Position numbers and translations under genes: made by a program. From NCBI RefSeq assembly GCF_016908315.1, contig NZ_JAFBDQ010000001.1, positions 124,001 through 188,000 on the forward strand: a DNA stretch of 64,000 bases, in the 5' to 3' direction. The DNA comes from Halanaerobacter jeridensis (GTDB taxonomy: Bacteria > Bacillota > Halanaerobiia > Halobacteroidales > Halobacteroidaceae). The notes beneath the pieces were generated by a model. The model did no database searches. It was given only the letters and a program-made list of their open reading frames with translations, and was not told the origin of the DNA. Of the stretch, positions 25,005 through 34,930 are shown piece after piece (position 1 is the stretch's first letter; each line of letters opens with the position of its first letter).

Positions 25005-25301
25005 ATGGAGATTCAAGGGATTTCAAATAGGAGTATAGCTCAAATGAATAATCAAATTAAGCAAAAAGATAATAGTAATAAAAAGTCATTTTCCTCATAC
25101 TTAAAACAATCAATTTCTAATGTTAATCAGTTACAAGACCAAGCTAATCAAGCTGGAAAAGATTTAGCTTTAGGTAAAGTGGATAATGTGCATGAAGTAA
25201 TGATTGCAGCACAAAAAGCAAAATTATCAATAGACTTAACAGCTAAAGTAAGTAATAAAGTCGTTGGAGCTTATCAAGAAATTATGAGGATGCAGGTGTG
25301 A
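25005..25301 (+). CDS. fliE: Flagellar hook-basal body protein FliE
   Basis: FliE links the MS ring to the rod. The 98-residue protein has SFSSYLKQSISNVNQLQDQA and the C-terminal DNVHEVMIAAQKAKLSIDLT typical of the family, ending in GAYQEIMRMQV. ATG 25005 follows GGGAGGTATATTATA. It sits between flgC and fliF as in other Firmicutes. Confidence 0.96.
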   Translation: MEIQGISNRSIAQMNNQIKQKDNSNKKSFSSYLKQSISNVNQLQDQANQAGKDLALGKVDNVHEVMIAAQKAKLSIDLTAKVSNKVVGAYQEIMRMQV

Positions 25302-25332
25302 TGTATTTAGTTAGTCAGATTGGGGTGTGAAT

Positions 25333-26883
25333 ATGGTTGGTAATTTTACTGAATTAAAAAATCAGTTTTTGCAATTATGGAATAATTTTAGTAAAAGAGC
25401 TAAGATTATAATTACTGTATCTACTATAATTGCTTTTTTAGGATTATTAATATTAGTTAACTGGGCTAGCAGGCCAGATTATACTGTTTTATTTAATAAT
25501 TTATCTTCTAAAGATGCTGGTAATATAACTAATAGACTTAAAGAACAACAAATAAATTATAAAATCGGAGACGGCGGTAGCAGTATTTTAGTGCCGCGCA
25601 GTAAAGTTCATCAACTCCGACTGGATTTGGCTAGTGAAGGATTGCCGTCTGGGGGAGTAACAGGTTTTGAAATATTTGATCAAACTCAAATTGGAAGTAC
25701 CGATTTTGAACAAAAGGTTAATTACTATCGAGCTTTATCGGGAGAACTGACCAGGACAATTAAACAAATGCAGAATGTTAGTTATGCTAAAGTACAAGTG
25801 ACCCCCAGTAAAGATAGTATTTATAAAGATAAAGCAAAACCAGCTAAAGCATCAGTAATGTTAAAATTAGATCAATATCAACAGTTGTCAACTGCGCAGG
25901 TTCGTTCAATTGCCAATTTGGTAGCTAGTAGCGTAGAAACTCTTGACCCAGCTAATGTAACAATTGTAGATACAGGTGGGAATTTGCTATCTGCTAAATT
26001 AGAACAAGAAGAAGAAGGAAATGATTTTGGTAATCATTTAGAGATGAAAAATCAGTTAGAATCTACGATGGAAGAAGATTTAAATGTAATGTTGACCAAA
26101 GTTTTAGGATTGAATAATTTTGTAGTTAAGGTCAATGCTAATTTAAATTTTAATCAGCGAAATGTCAAAAGTGAGGAATATGAACCAGTAGTAGGAGAAG
26201 AAGGCATTGTCAGAAGTAGGCAAACTAAAGAGCAAAGTCAAGAAGGGACTACTACGACTCCTGAAGGAGTGCCTGGTACTACATCTAACATACCACAGTA
26301 TCAAGAAAATAGCCAACAGCAGCAAGAAAGCGAAAGTGAAGAGCAAATAGTAAATTATGAGATTAATAAAAAAGTTGAGGAATTTGTTAAGGAACAAGGG
26401 AATATAGAACGTTTGTCTGTTTCAGTGATGGTTAATGAAGATTTAGGTGATGAACAGCAAGAGCAGATTAGAAGAGCTATTTCTACTGCTGTAGGTTATA
26501 ATCAAGGACGTGGTGATGAGATTTCTGTGATAGGAATGCCATTTGACCAATCAGTAGCAGAGGCTACTACTGAAGCGCAACAACAATTAGAAGCCGAAAG
26601 GCGGCGAAATATGTACTTGATGATTGCTGGAATCATTGTTGCCCTCGGTCTATTATTTTATATTTTTCGTAAATCTCAATCTTCATCAAGTGGTTCAGCT
26701 TCCCAAACAGCAGAAGGTATTGATTATACAGTTGATGATGCTGAATCAGAACAAGCTGCTACTAGTGAATTAAGTGAAGAAGAACAAGCTAAGCGAGAAA
26801 TGCAGCAAGAACTAAAACAATTGGCAGAAGAACAACCTGAAGAGATTGCTGAATTAGTAAGAAGCTGGATGGCTGAAGATTAA
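25333..26883 (+). CDS. fliF: Flagellar MS-ring protein FliF
   Basis: FliF forms the membrane-supramembrane ring. Two transmembrane segments bracket the protein (about residues 24-46 and 433-449). The ring-building motif region includes YTVLFNNLSSKDAGNITNRL and the RBM3-type GGVTGFEIFDQTQIGSTDFE. A Gln/Glu/Ser-rich insert (about 290-345) lies in the periplasmic loop. The C-terminal tail (DELVRSW-like ELVRSWMAED) is the FliG-binding helix. I use ATG 25333 behind GGGGTGTGA; GTG 25327 is the alternative. It has 516 residues. Confidence 0.97.
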   Translation: MVGNFTELKNQFLQLWNNFSKRAKIIITVSTIIAFLGLLILVNWASRPDYTVLFNNLSSKDAGNITNRLKEQQINYKIGDGGSSILVPRSKVHQLRLDLASEGLPSGGVTGFEIFDQTQIGSTDFEQKVNYYRALSGELTRTIKQMQNVSYAKVQVTPSKDSIYKDKAKPAKASVMLKLDQYQQLSTAQVRSIANLVASSVETLDPANVTIVDTGGNLLSAKLEQEEEGNDFGNHLEMKNQLESTMEEDLNVMLTKVLGLNNFVVKVNANLNFNQRNVKSEEYEPVVGEEGIVRSRQTKEQSQEGTTTTPEGVPGTTSNIPQYQENSQQQQESESEEQIVNYEINKKVEEFVKEQGNIERLSVSVMVNEDLGDEQQEQIRRAISTAVGYNQGRGDEISVIGMPFDQSVAEATTEAQQQLEAERRRNMYLMIAGIIVALGLLFYIFRKSQSSSSGSASQTAEGIDYTVDDAESEQAATSELSEEEQAKREMQQELKQLAEEQPEEIAELVRSWMAED

Positions 26884-26904
26884 AAGTAAGGAGGTGAATG
26901 GTTT

Positions 26905-27909
26905 GTGGCTGAAGAACTATCTGGTAAAGAAAAAGCAGCAATATTAATGGTGACTTTAGGGAAAGATACTTCAGCAGAAATATTTAAACATTTAGATGAA
27001 GAAGAAATTGAAGATTTAACTTTAGAAATTGCTAACTTAGATAAGATAGATTCTGAGACAAAAGAAGATGTCATGAATGAGTTTCACCAAATGTGTGTGG
27101 CTTATGATTATATTAGTCATGGTGGTATGGATTATGCTAAAGATGTACTAGAAGAAGCATTAGGAGAGAATGAAGCTAATAATATTATTGATAGATTAAC
27201 AGCGTCATTACAAGTTAGACCTTTTGATCAATTAAGAAAAGCAGATCCAGCACAGATTTTGAACTTTATTCAAAATGAGCATCCTCAAACTATTGCTTTA
27301 ATCTTAGCTTATCTAGATCCAGAACAGGCTGCTACTATTATGTCCTCTTTACCCGATAATAAAAAAACAGAAGTAGCTAAACGAATAGCAACAATGGATC
27401 GAACATCGCCAGAGGTAATTAAAGAGGTAGAAAGAGTATTAGAACGTAAATTATCTTCTTTAGTTACTAATGAATACTCTCAAGCTGGAGGTATAGATAC
27501 TATTGTTGATGTATTGAATCTTGCTGATCGAGGTACTGAAAAGAATATTTTAGATGAGTTAGATACTGAAGACCCTGAATTGGCAGAAGAAATTAAACAA
27601 AAGATGTTCGTATTCGAAGATATTACTTTATTAACTGATAGAGATGTACAAGCTGTATTAAGACAAGTTGATACTGATGATTTAGCTTTAGCATTGAAAA
27701 CTGCTAGTGATGAAGTTGGTGAAAAAATCTTTAGTAACCAATCTGGTCGAGCTGCAGAAATGTTAAAAGAGAATATAGAATATTTAGGTCCAGTACGTAT
27801 TAGTGATGTTGAAGAAGCACAGCAAAAGATAGTAAATGAGATTCGCAGATTAGAAGAATCTGGAGAAATTGTTATTAGCCGTGGTGGAGAGGATGAGTTA
27901 ATTGTCTAA
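26905..27909 (+). CDS. fliG: Flagellar motor switch protein FliG
   Basis: FliG is the C-ring rotor protein that contacts MotA. The N-terminal GKEKAAILMVTLGKDTSAEI, the middle LNFIQNEHPQTIALILAYLD (EHPQ motif) and the C-terminal charged torque helix FVFEDITLLTDRDVQAVLRQV are present. It has 334 residues. GTG 26905 follows AAGGAGGTGAATGG. Its end overlaps fliH by eight bases. Confidence 0.98.
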   Translation: MAEELSGKEKAAILMVTLGKDTSAEIFKHLDEEEIEDLTLEIANLDKIDSETKEDVMNEFHQMCVAYDYISHGGMDYAKDVLEEALGENEANNIIDRLTASLQVRPFDQLRKADPAQILNFIQNEHPQTIALILAYLDPEQAATIMSSLPDNKKTEVAKRIATMDRTSPEVIKEVERVLERKLSSLVTNEYSQAGGIDTIVDVLNLADRGTEKNILDELDTEDPELAEEIKQKMFVFEDITLLTDRDVQAVLRQVDTDDLALALKTASDEVGEKIFSNQSGRAAEMLKENIEYLGPVRISDVEEAQQKIVNEIRRLEESGEIVISRGGEDELIV

Positions 27910-28669
27910 TGTTATCAAATCAAACCAGGTTAAGTCTGGCGAGAAGGTTAAATTAGATAATTCTAATTTCAAACTGCAAAAAGAAGAAGTTGAATCTCCT
28001 CAGTCAGAAGAGCAAGAAGAAGCAAAGCAAATTATAGACCGAGCTGAGGATAAGGCTGATGAAATAATTGCTGAGGCTAAAGAAAAAGCAGAAGAAATCA
28101 AAACAGAAGCCCAGCAAGAAATTGAAGCAGAGAAAGAGGAAATATTTGCTGAAGCAAAAGAAGAAGGTTATCAAGCAGGATTAGCTGAAGGACGTGAAGC
28201 AGGTAAAAAGAAAGGAAAAGCTGATATAGAAGAGCAGTTTGCAAATTTGTTGCAGAATATAGAACAAGAAGTTAATAACTTCCATCAAAACATTGAAGAG
28301 CGAAAAGAAAATATAAAAGATGATATAGTGGAGTTAGCAATTGTAATTAGTGAAAAGATTGTAGCTCAAAAATTAAAACTTGATGAAACAGTTTTGGAAA
28401 ATATGATTAGAAAGAAATTAAAGTTATTAGAAGAAGGAGAAAATTTAAAGTTAAGAGTTAACCCCAATAATTTAGAATTGTTGCAAAAAGTAAAAGAAGA
28501 CCTGATTATGACGAATGGTTATATTGAAGAAATTAAGATCATTGGGGATGAAGAGATTAAGGATAATGGAGTAATTATTGAAACTGATTTTGGAGGTCTT
28601 GATGCTACGGTTGCTACTCAATTAGAAAAAATAAAAAGTGAATTATTGGAAGTGAATCAAGATGGCTAA
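27902..28669 (+). CDS. fliH: Flagellar assembly protein FliH
   Basis: FliH is the stator-like regulator of the export ATPase FliI. The long Glu/Lys/Ala helix (about residues 30-120) with AAxxG-type repeats ([20 protein letters not shown]) precedes the C-terminal domain ([16 protein letters not shown], then NPNNLELL). It starts at TTG 27902 within the end of fliG and overlaps the start of fliI by eight bases, so the three genes are translationally coupled. Confidence 0.93.
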   Translation: MSNVIKSNQVKSGEKVKLDNSNFKLQKEEVESPQSEEQEEAKQIIDRAEDKADEIIAEAKEKAEEIKTEAQQEIEAEKEEIFAEAKEEGYQAGLAEGREAGKKKGKADIEEQFANLLQNIEQEVNNFHQNIEERKENIKDDIVELAIVISEKIVAQKLKLDETVLENMIRKKLKLLEEGENLKLRVNPNNLELLQKVKEDLIMTNGYIEEIKIIGDEEIKDNGVIIETDFGGLDATVATQLEKIKSELLEVNQDG

Positions 28670-29993
28670 CTCATTTTTTGATTTAGATAAGATGATAAAT
28701 AAGGTAGATGCTTTATCTTCAACCCAGGAATTTGGTAAAGTAAAGCGAGTGATTGGTTTAATTATTGAATCAGCAGGGCCAAGTAATGTACATGTGGGAG
28801 AGATTTGTTTTGTGGAACCGCGTTTTAGTGCTGAAACAGTACAAGCGGAAGTAGTCGGATTTAAAGAAGATGGTGTATTATTGATGCCTTTAGGCGAAAT
28901 GAGTGGCATTGGCCCGGGATGTAAAGTCTTTTCTACTGGAGAATCTTTGAAAGTTAATGTTAGTGAAGAGTTATTAGGAGAAGTATTAAATGGTTTAGGC
29001 GAAGCAATGACTGATTTTGAAATTTCTGCTGATAATATAGAGCAATATTCAGTTGATAATACGCCCCCTAATCCTTTACACCGTGAAAGAATAACAGAAG
29101 CATTGTCGTTAGGAATTAGAAGTTTAGATGGACTCTTGACTTGTGGTAAAGGGCAAAGAATGGGTATTTTTGCTGGTAGTGGTGTAGGGAAAAGTACATT
29201 ATTAGGTATGATAGCCAGAAATACTAGTGCTGATGTAAATGTAATTGCGTTAATTGGAGAACGTGGTCGAGAAGTGAGGGAGTTTATTGAAGAAAGTTTA
29301 GGTGAAGAAGGATTAAAAAAATCTGTCGTTATAGTAGCTACATCTGATCAACCTGCTTTAGTGCGTTCGAAAGGTGCTTTTGTAGCGACCACTATTGCTG
29401 AGTATTTTAGAGATTTGGGTAATGATGTAATGTTAATGATGGATTCAGTAACTCGATTTGCTATGGCCCAGCGAGAAGTTGGATTAGCTGCTGGCGAACC
29501 ACCAGCTACTAGAGGTTATACTCCTTCAGTTTTTGCTAAGTTACCTAAATTGATGGAACGAGCTGGGACTAGCTCTAAAGGAACTATTACAGGTCTTTAC
29601 ACTGTTTTAGTAGAAGGAGATGATATGACTGAGCCAATTGCTGATGCTGTGCGTGGTATTTTAGATGGTCATATCGTTTTATCAAGAGACTTAGCAGCTC
29701 AGAACCATTATCCTGCTATTGATGTTTTAGAAAGTGTGAGCCGAGTTATGAAAGATGTAACTACTGAGCAACATCAAGAAGCAGCAAATAAATTGCGAGA
29801 AACTTTAGCTACTTATGAAGAATCAAAAGACTTAGTTAATATTGGTGCTTATGAAGAAGGTAGTGACCCTGATTTAGATTATGCATTATCTAAATTAGAT
29901 CAAATTTATGATTTCTTGCAACAAGGGGTTAAAGAAAAGAGTAGTTATGAAGAAACTGTTCAACATTTAATCGATATTTTTTCTGGAGAGTGA
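28662..29993 (+). CDS. fliI: Flagellum-specific export ATPase FliI
   Basis: FliI is the F1-beta-like ATPase of the flagellar type III export apparatus. Walker [21 protein letters not shown] is near residue 169, then [18 protein letters not shown], Walker [21 protein letters not shown] and [20 protein letters not shown]. It has 443 residues. The ATG at 28662 lies in the last codons of fliH. Confidence 0.98.
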   Translation: MANSFFDLDKMINKVDALSSTQEFGKVKRVIGLIIESAGPSNVHVGEICFVEPRFSAETVQAEVVGFKEDGVLLMPLGEMSGIGPGCKVFSTGESLKVNVSEELLGEVLNGLGEAMTDFEISADNIEQYSVDNTPPNPLHRERITEALSLGIRSLDGLLTCGKGQRMGIFAGSGVGKSTLLGMIARNTSADVNVIALIGERGREVREFIEESLGEEGLKKSVVIVATSDQPALVRSKGAFVATTIAEYFRDLGNDVMLMMDSVTRFAMAQREVGLAAGEPPATRGYTPSVFAKLPKLMERAGTSSKGTITGLYTVLVEGDDMTEPIADAVRGILDGHIVLSRDLAAQNHYPAIDVLESVSRVMKDVTTEQHQEAANKLRETLATYEESKDLVNIGAYEEGSDPDLDYALSKLDQIYDFLQQGVKEKSSYEETVQHLIDIFSGE

Positions 29994-29998
29994 TTTAG

Positions 29999-30466
29999 AT
30001 GAAAGAATTTGAATTTCGCCTCGAGCCCTTGTTGAATTTAAGAAAACAAGAAGAAAAGAATATTCAAAAAGAATTGATGAAATTAAGAAAAAATTATAAT
30101 GAATTACAGGAGCAGTTAGAAGAATATAAAAGTGATAAAGGAAATTGGCAGCAAAAGTTGGCCCAAGAGCAAGAAAAAGGGATTAATTCTACTACTTTAG
30201 TGAAGTATCATAATTATATTGAATACTTAAATGAACAGATTAAAGAAACAAAATTAGAAATGGATTATTGGCGAGAAAAAATAGAAGAATGTCAAGATCG
30301 TTTATTAGCTAAAGTGAAAGAAAGAAAGAAATTGTCAAAATTGAAAGAAAGACAAGCTGAAGAACATTGGGAGAAGTTTTTACAAGAAGAAAGAAAGCAA
30401 ACTGATGAAGTTGCGACTAATAATTATAATCATAATCAAGATAATTCATCTGGTTCTATAATTTAA
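29999..30466 (+). CDS. fliJ: Flagellar export protein FliJ
   Basis: The product is a 155-residue coiled coil with the FliJ opening FEFRLEPLLNLRKQEEKNIQ and heptads of Glu/Lys/Leu throughout. FliJ resembles the gamma subunit of F1 and couples FliI to the export gate. It begins five bases after fliI. Sequence similarity within FliJ is low, so the assignment leans on position and coiled-coil pattern. Confidence 0.93.
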   Translation: MKEFEFRLEPLLNLRKQEEKNIQKELMKLRKNYNELQEQLEEYKSDKGNWQQKLAQEQEKGINSTTLVKYHNYIEYLNEQIKETKLEMDYWREKIEECQDRLLAKVKERKKLSKLKERQAEEHWEKFLQEERKQTDEVATNNYNHNQDNSSGSII

Positions 30467-30486
30467 CTAGTAAGGAGAATTCTAAG

Positions 30487-31044
30487 ATGAAAAAATTACT
30501 CCTCGGACTTATATTATTAATACTTTTTGCTGGTGCTACATTATTTTTATTAAATGTAAGTGGTGTTTATACATTTGATCAATTGCAAGAACAGTTATTA
30601 ACTCAGGCTAAAAAGTGGCCGGTAGTTAATGAATATATCGGATTGAAGAAAGAAAATGAAGAATTCCAAAAACAAATCACTGAGTTAGAAAACAAATTAT
30701 CTACTAGTCAAGATAAGAATACTCAGTTGAATACTCAATTACAGAGCAAAGATGAACAAATTGCTAATTTGAAAGAGCAGGTAGCTAATTTGGAATCACA
30801 GTTAGCCACTAGAGAGCAGAATGAAGAAGAATATCAAGCTAAAGTCAAAAAACTAGCAAATATCTATAATGAGATGGAAGCTGCTAGGGCAGCAGATGTA
30901 TTGGCGAATTTAGAGACTGAATTAACTGTTGATATTTTAAATGAAATAGATAATGATGTAGCAGCAGAAATATTGAATCAAATGCCAACTGAAGTAGCAG
31001 TAGAAATCTCAAATCAAGTAACAACGAGTAGAAGTGATGAGTGA
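30487..31044 (+). CDS. MotE/YlxF-like membrane coiled-coil protein of the flagellar operon
   Basis: The order fliJ-this-fliK is that of ylxF in B. subtilis. An N-terminal transmembrane helix (residues 4-24) is followed by a coiled coil (about 55-125) and a C-terminal MgtE-N-like segment (IYNEMEAARAADVLANLETE and NQMPTEVAVEISNQV). Homologues called MotE are thought to be flagellar chaperones or motor accessories. ATG 30487 follows AAGGAGAATTCTAAG. The function is inferred from place and architecture. Confidence 0.8.
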   Translation: MKKLLLGLILLILFAGATLFLLNVSGVYTFDQLQEQLLTQAKKWPVVNEYIGLKKENEEFQKQITELENKLSTSQDKNTQLNTQLQSKDEQIANLKEQVANLESQLATREQNEEEYQAKVKKLANIYNEMEAARAADVLANLETELTVDILNEIDNDVAAEILNQMPTEVAVEISNQVTTSRSDE

Positions 31045-31071
31045 AGCAGTATTGAAAGGAGGTGATAGAGC

Positions 31072-32607
31072 GTGCCGGCCGAGATGAATATTATGAATTT
31101 TTTAGGAATGAAGAAATCTCAAATTAATTCTCCACAGCAATCTAAGAGCAAAACGAATCAGAATAGTAGTGATTTTATATCTTCGTTGCAGAAAAATCAA
31201 GATAACAATCGAATACGTCGCCAACAAAATAGCCATCAGCAGAATCAAGTGCAAAATCAATTCAAGAGTCGAAATAAAAATAACAATAATCGTACTAGAG
31301 GAAGAAGTAATAATCGATCTGAAGAGATAAATAATAATCGAGAGCAGAGTAAAGATTTTAAAACTGAAGCTCAAGATAATGAAATTATTTCTAAAAAGAA
31401 ATTAAAAAAGTTGAAAAAGTTATTAGCTAAAGTTCAAGATTCAGATAAACTATCTGATAAGGATTTAGAAGCTTTGTTAACTAATTTGAGTAAAATTTTA
31501 GAAACTTTAAATCAACAATTATCCCAGGATATGATTAATCAAGATCAGTTGAAGAATTTAGTTAAATCAATCACTGCTAATCAAGAACAGTTACAAAACT
31601 TGATGAATAACTTTAATTCTAAGCAAAGTGATAAGTTCAAATCATTGCTGAAAGAATTAAATACAATCCAGGAAAAATTATTGTTGGAGCAGACACAACA
31701 GAGTAATCAAGCAAAAGCTCAAGCTGAATTAAAGAGTAAGTTGCAAAATACTACTCAAGAGTTACAGAAATTATTACAAGAGACTAATGCTAAAGTTATT
31801 AACTCTAAGTCTGATTCTAAAGCTAGTCAGAATTTAGCTAATCAAAAGATATTAAGTCAATTTAATCTTGTTAAACCAAAAGATAAACAAACTAAACAAA
31901 GTAAGCAGTCCAAATCGCCTACTATTGATTTGAAAAAGTTAGGTGAAAAGTTGGGACAGCAATTAATTAAGCAAGAAGCTGCAAAGGATATAAATTCTGA
32001 TAAGCAGATTATAGATTTTAAAACAATCAAGAATAAGAATAATGCTAATATGGATTTAAGCAATTTAAGTAATTTTAAGTTAGGACAGTTTAATACTGAT
32101 GCTAAAGTATTTAGCCAAGCAGTTGCTACTAAATCTAGAGCTGCTAAAACAGTCAAATTTCAAAATATTTTAAATCAGATGAATAACAAAATTAATTTCA
32201 ATGCAGTAAAACAAGGTAATAAAATCACTATGCAGTTAGAACCTGAATTTTTGGGTAAAATCCAAATGAAAATTGGAGTAGAAAATGGTTCAGTAACTGC
32301 TAAAATATTAGCTGAAAATAATGGAGTAAAAGATTTATTAAATGGTAATTTAACTAAATTGAAAACTACTCTAGAGCAAAAAGGGATTGAAATTGATCAA
32401 TTTGATGTTTCTGTGGGCTATCAAGAAGAAGAATTAGCAGAACAGAATCAATCACAGCAAGACTTTTTATTTAAACAGCAGCAAGAGAAGAATAGGTTGA
32501 AAAATTTCAGCCTTAAATCAGAAGATGGCCAATTATCAACTGAAGGAGTACAAAGTGAAGAAGATGAAACGCAAGTTATTGATGACCAAGTTGATTATAG
32601 GGCTTAG
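31072..32607 (+). CDS. fliK: Flagellar hook-length control protein FliK
   Basis: The 511-residue protein has a long disordered Gln/Asn/Lys/Ser-rich N-terminal ruler region and the conserved C-terminal Flg_hook domain: LEPEFLGKIQMKIGVENGSV, KILAENNGVKDLLNGNLTKL and GIEIDQFDVSVG (about 390-455). FliK measures hook length and switches export specificity. GTG 31072 follows AAAGGAGGTGATAGAGC. Its N-terminal low-complexity part is AT-rich even for this genome. Confidence 0.93.
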   Translation: MPAEMNIMNFLGMKKSQINSPQQSKSKTNQNSSDFISSLQKNQDNNRIRRQQNSHQQNQVQNQFKSRNKNNNNRTRGRSNNRSEEINNNREQSKDFKTEAQDNEIISKKKLKKLKKLLAKVQDSDKLSDKDLEALLTNLSKILETLNQQLSQDMINQDQLKNLVKSITANQEQLQNLMNNFNSKQSDKFKSLLKELNTIQEKLLLEQTQQSNQAKAQAELKSKLQNTTQELQKLLQETNAKVINSKSDSKASQNLANQKILSQFNLVKPKDKQTKQSKQSKSPTIDLKKLGEKLGQQLIKQEAAKDINSDKQIIDFKTIKNKNNANMDLSNLSNFKLGQFNTDAKVFSQAVATKSRAAKTVKFQNILNQMNNKINFNAVKQGNKITMQLEPEFLGKIQMKIGVENGSVTAKILAENNGVKDLLNGNLTKLKTTLEQKGIEIDQFDVSVGYQEEELAEQNQSQQDFLFKQQQEKNRLKNFSLKSEDGQLSTEGVQSEEDETQVIDDQVDYRA

Positions 32608-32623
32608 AAGGAGGGGTCTGTAA

Positions 32624-33082
32624 ATGATGAGTTTACAGCAGATTTATCAATCATCACAAGGGCAAATTCAGCAGACAGCACAAACAAGTGATAGTCAAGA
32701 AAATACTGATGTTGCTACTAATGCCTTAAATAATAACATGGGTAAAGATCAATTTTTAGAATTATTAACAACTCAGCTTAAGAATCAGAACCCATTAGAG
32801 CCTATGGATAATAAACAGTTTATTAGTCAAATGGCCCAGTTTAGTTCTCTAGAACAAATGAATAATTTAAATTCAACCATGGGTAATTTTGTAAAATTCC
32901 AGAAAATATCACAAGCTGGTAGTTTAGTAGGTAAAAAAGTAGAAGTATTAAATTCTAGTACTGGTCAAACTATTACAGGTAAAATTGAAAAAGCTAATGT
33001 AACTGGTGACAGTACTACAATTACCGTTAATGGTAGCAAGTATCCTTTAGCTAATATTCAGCAGATTATAGCTGGGGAGTGA
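32624..33082 (+). CDS. flgD: Flagellar hook assembly (cap) protein FlgD
   Basis: FlgD caps the growing hook. The signature MGKDQFLELLTTQLKNQNPL, then EPMDNKQFISQMAQFSSLEQ and MNNL, lies at about residues 42-88. The 152-residue length lacks the extended C-terminal Ig-like domain of the enterobacterial protein, as in many Firmicutes; GSLVGKKVEVLNSSTG forms the remaining beta part. ATG 32624 follows AGGAGGGGTCTGTAA. Confidence 0.95.
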   Translation: MMSLQQIYQSSQGQIQQTAQTSDSQENTDVATNALNNNMGKDQFLELLTTQLKNQNPLEPMDNKQFISQMAQFSSLEQMNNLNSTMGNFVKFQKISQAGSLVGKKVEVLNSSTGQTITGKIEKANVTGDSTTITVNGSKYPLANIQQIIAGE

Positions 33083-33088
33083 TTGCTG

Positions 33089-33466
33089 ATGACTAAGATT
33101 TATTCTAATCAGCCATTAGCACCTCAAAGGAAGCAAAGTCAGAATCTAAAGCAGTCTAAAAAAGGGCAATCTGATTTTAAGTCGCTTTTAGAGAATAAGT
33201 TAAAGACGAATAAACTTAAATTTTCTAAACATGCAAAACAGCGATTAAAATCAAGAAATATTAATTTAGCTCAAGATGACTTGCATAAATTACAAGAAGC
33301 TGTAACTAAAGCTAAAGATAAAGGTGCTAAAGAATCATTAGTTATGGCAGGAGAAAATGCATATATTGTAAGTGTAGAGAATGATACGGTAATTACTGCT
33401 ATGGATAAAAATAGCATGGATAGTAAAGTTGTAACTAATATTGATAGTGCAGTTGTAATGGAATAA
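33089..33466 (+). CDS. Flagellar operon protein of the TIGR02530 type
   Basis: A 125-residue protein whose core KFSKHAKQRLKSRNINLAQD, then LQEAVTKAKDKGAKESLVM and the ending DNTVITAMDK-like segment (NDTVITAMDKNSM), matches the small flagellar operon protein found between flgD and flgE in clostridia and other Firmicutes. Its function is unknown. I start at ATG 33089 behind GGGGAGTGATTGCTG; TTG 33083 is possible. The same context in other genomes strongly supports the call. Confidence 0.85.
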   Translation: MTKIYSNQPLAPQRKQSQNLKQSKKGQSDFKSLLENKLKTNKLKFSKHAKQRLKSRNINLAQDDLHKLQEAVTKAKDKGAKESLVMAGENAYIVSVENDTVITAMDKNSMDSKVVTNIDSAVVME

Positions 33467-33471
33467 AATTT

Positions 33472-33523
33472 TGACTGGACCCGAAACCGGGAAGTCAGAG
33501 GCCGTGAACTGACAGAAGCGGCC
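33472..33523 (+). other. GC-rich structured segment upstream of flgE
   Basis: TGACT (33472-33476)/AGTCA (33493-33497) encloses CCCG (33480-33483)/CGGG (33488-33491), and then GGCCG (33500-33504)/CGGCC (33519-33523) forms a second stem with a 14-nt loop. It is clearly more GC-rich than its surroundings. Nothing matches a riboswitch I know. Confidence 0.55.
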
Positions 33524-33535
33524 AGTAGAGAGCCA

Positions 33536-33615
33536 AGCAAAAGTTGCTGCATATAGCTTGCGCAGATAATAAAGCAAGAATTAAAGAGCCTAGCAAAAAT
33601 CACAAACTGCAAATT
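33536..33615. repeat. Truncated copies of the structured repeat family (5' modules)
   Basis: AGCAA followed by CTGCATATAGCTTGCGCAG at 33547-33565 repeats the 5' module of the copies at 62023 and 48926 with one change. A second start CCTAGCAAAAATCAC at about 33589 follows. Neither has the downstream hairpin. Confidence 0.6.
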
Positions 33616-33634
33616 AAAAATAGGAGGTTTAGCT

Positions 33635-34915
33635 ATGTTACGTTCAATGTACGCTGGAGTTTCGGGTATGAAAGCCCATATGGATAAAATGGATGTTGTA
33701 AGTAATAACATTTCTAATGTTAATACTGTTGGTTATAAAGGTAGTAGAGCTACTTTTAAAACTATGTTTAGCCAAATGATACAAGGTGCTTCTGCTCCGC
33801 AAGGAGGACGCGGTGGAACAAACCCGCAACAGATTGGATTAGGAACAAGTTTAGGAAGTATAGATAAAGATATGGGCCAAGGTAGTTTACAATCTACTGG
33901 TCGTAATCAAGATTTAGCTATTGAAGGAGAAGGATTTTTTGTAGTAAGTAATGGTATCAGTCAACGCTATACTCGTTCTGGTACACTTTCTAAAGATGAA
34001 AATGGTTATTTAGTTAATTCCACTACAGGTTATCGAGTGAGAGGATGGCAAGCAGATGCTAATGGCGATATTAATACCAATGGTGAATTAGAGGGTTTAA
34101 CTTTAAAACAGAATATGCCGGCGGAATCTACAACGGAAGTAACTTATGGTGGTAATTTAGATGCAGCTGCAGCTAATGGTGAGCAGTGGAATACTTCTTT
34201 TGAATCCTATGATTCGCAAGGTGGACTGCATAAAGTTGATTTGAGGTTTACTAAAAATGCAGCTAATACTTGGGATTATGAGGTAACTCATATTGAAGAT
34301 AAGCAAGGTGATGTAGAGTATGATATTAGTGGTACCCATGCTGCTGACACTAATAATACTACTGGAACAGTTGCCTTTAATGGGGATGGAAGTTATGATG
34401 CTGCTAACAGTAATATTCCTGGTAACTTAGAGTTTAATCCTCAGTATGAAGATGATGGAGCTGCAACGCCAGTTTCTATTGATCTAGATTTTTCTAATAT
34501 GACTCAGAATTATAAAGAAATGACTGCTGATAGAGATACAGTAAATGGTTATAAAGCTGGTTCATTAGTAGATTATACTTTTGATAGTACAGGAACAATC
34601 ACTGGAGAGTATGATAATGGGATGCGTCAAACTATTGGACAAGTAGCTTTAGCTAGTTTTAATAATCCAGGTGGTTTAGCTTCTGAGGGACAAACGATGT
34701 TCAGAGTATCTAATAACTCCGGAGCGCCTAAGATTGGTGCTCCAGCTTCAGGGGGATTAGGGAATATTAAATCTGGTAGTTTAGAGATGTCTAATGTTGA
34801 TTTATCACGGCAATTTACAGAAATGATTACTACTCAGCGTGGATTTCAAGCTAACTCTAAAACAATCTCGACTTCAGACCAGATATTACAAGAATTAGTT
34901 AATTTAAAGCGATAG
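33635..34915 (+). CDS. flgE: Flagellar hook protein FlgE
   Basis: FlgE polymerises into the hook. The N-terminal LRSMYAGVSGMKAHMDKMDV, then VVSNNISNVNTVGYKGSRAT, and the C-terminal LEMSNVDLSRQFTEMITTQR and GFQANSKTISTSDQILQELV are the conserved coiled parts; the middle is variable and Asp/Asn-rich. Length 426. ATG 33635 follows TAGGAGGTTTAGCT. A terminator-like hairpin follows directly. Confidence 0.97.
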   Translation: MLRSMYAGVSGMKAHMDKMDVVSNNISNVNTVGYKGSRATFKTMFSQMIQGASAPQGGRGGTNPQQIGLGTSLGSIDKDMGQGSLQSTGRNQDLAIEGEGFFVVSNGISQRYTRSGTLSKDENGYLVNSTTGYRVRGWQADANGDINTNGELEGLTLKQNMPAESTTEVTYGGNLDAAAANGEQWNTSFESYDSQGGLHKVDLRFTKNAANTWDYEVTHIEDKQGDVEYDISGTHAADTNNTTGTVAFNGDGSYDAANSNIPGNLEFNPQYEDDGAATPVSIDLDFSNMTQNYKEMTADRDTVNGYKAGSLVDYTFDSTGTITGEYDNGMRQTIGQVALASFNNPGGLASEGQTMFRVSNNSGAPKIGAPASGGLGNIKSGSLEMSNVDLSRQFTEMITTQRGFQANSKTISTSDQILQELVNLKR

Positions 34916-34930
34916 TAATCATTTAAATAG

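Noticed and set aside
33472-33634. c-di-GMP riboswitch before flgE
   Set aside because: Looked for because of the PilZ gene and flagellar context, but the conserved aptamer sequences of either class are not visible.
33271-33711. Open frames on the - strand across the 3' end of the TIGR02530-type gene and the start of flgE
   Set aside because: They lie opposite well-supported genes, have no ribosome sites and no recognisable motifs; typical shadow frames.
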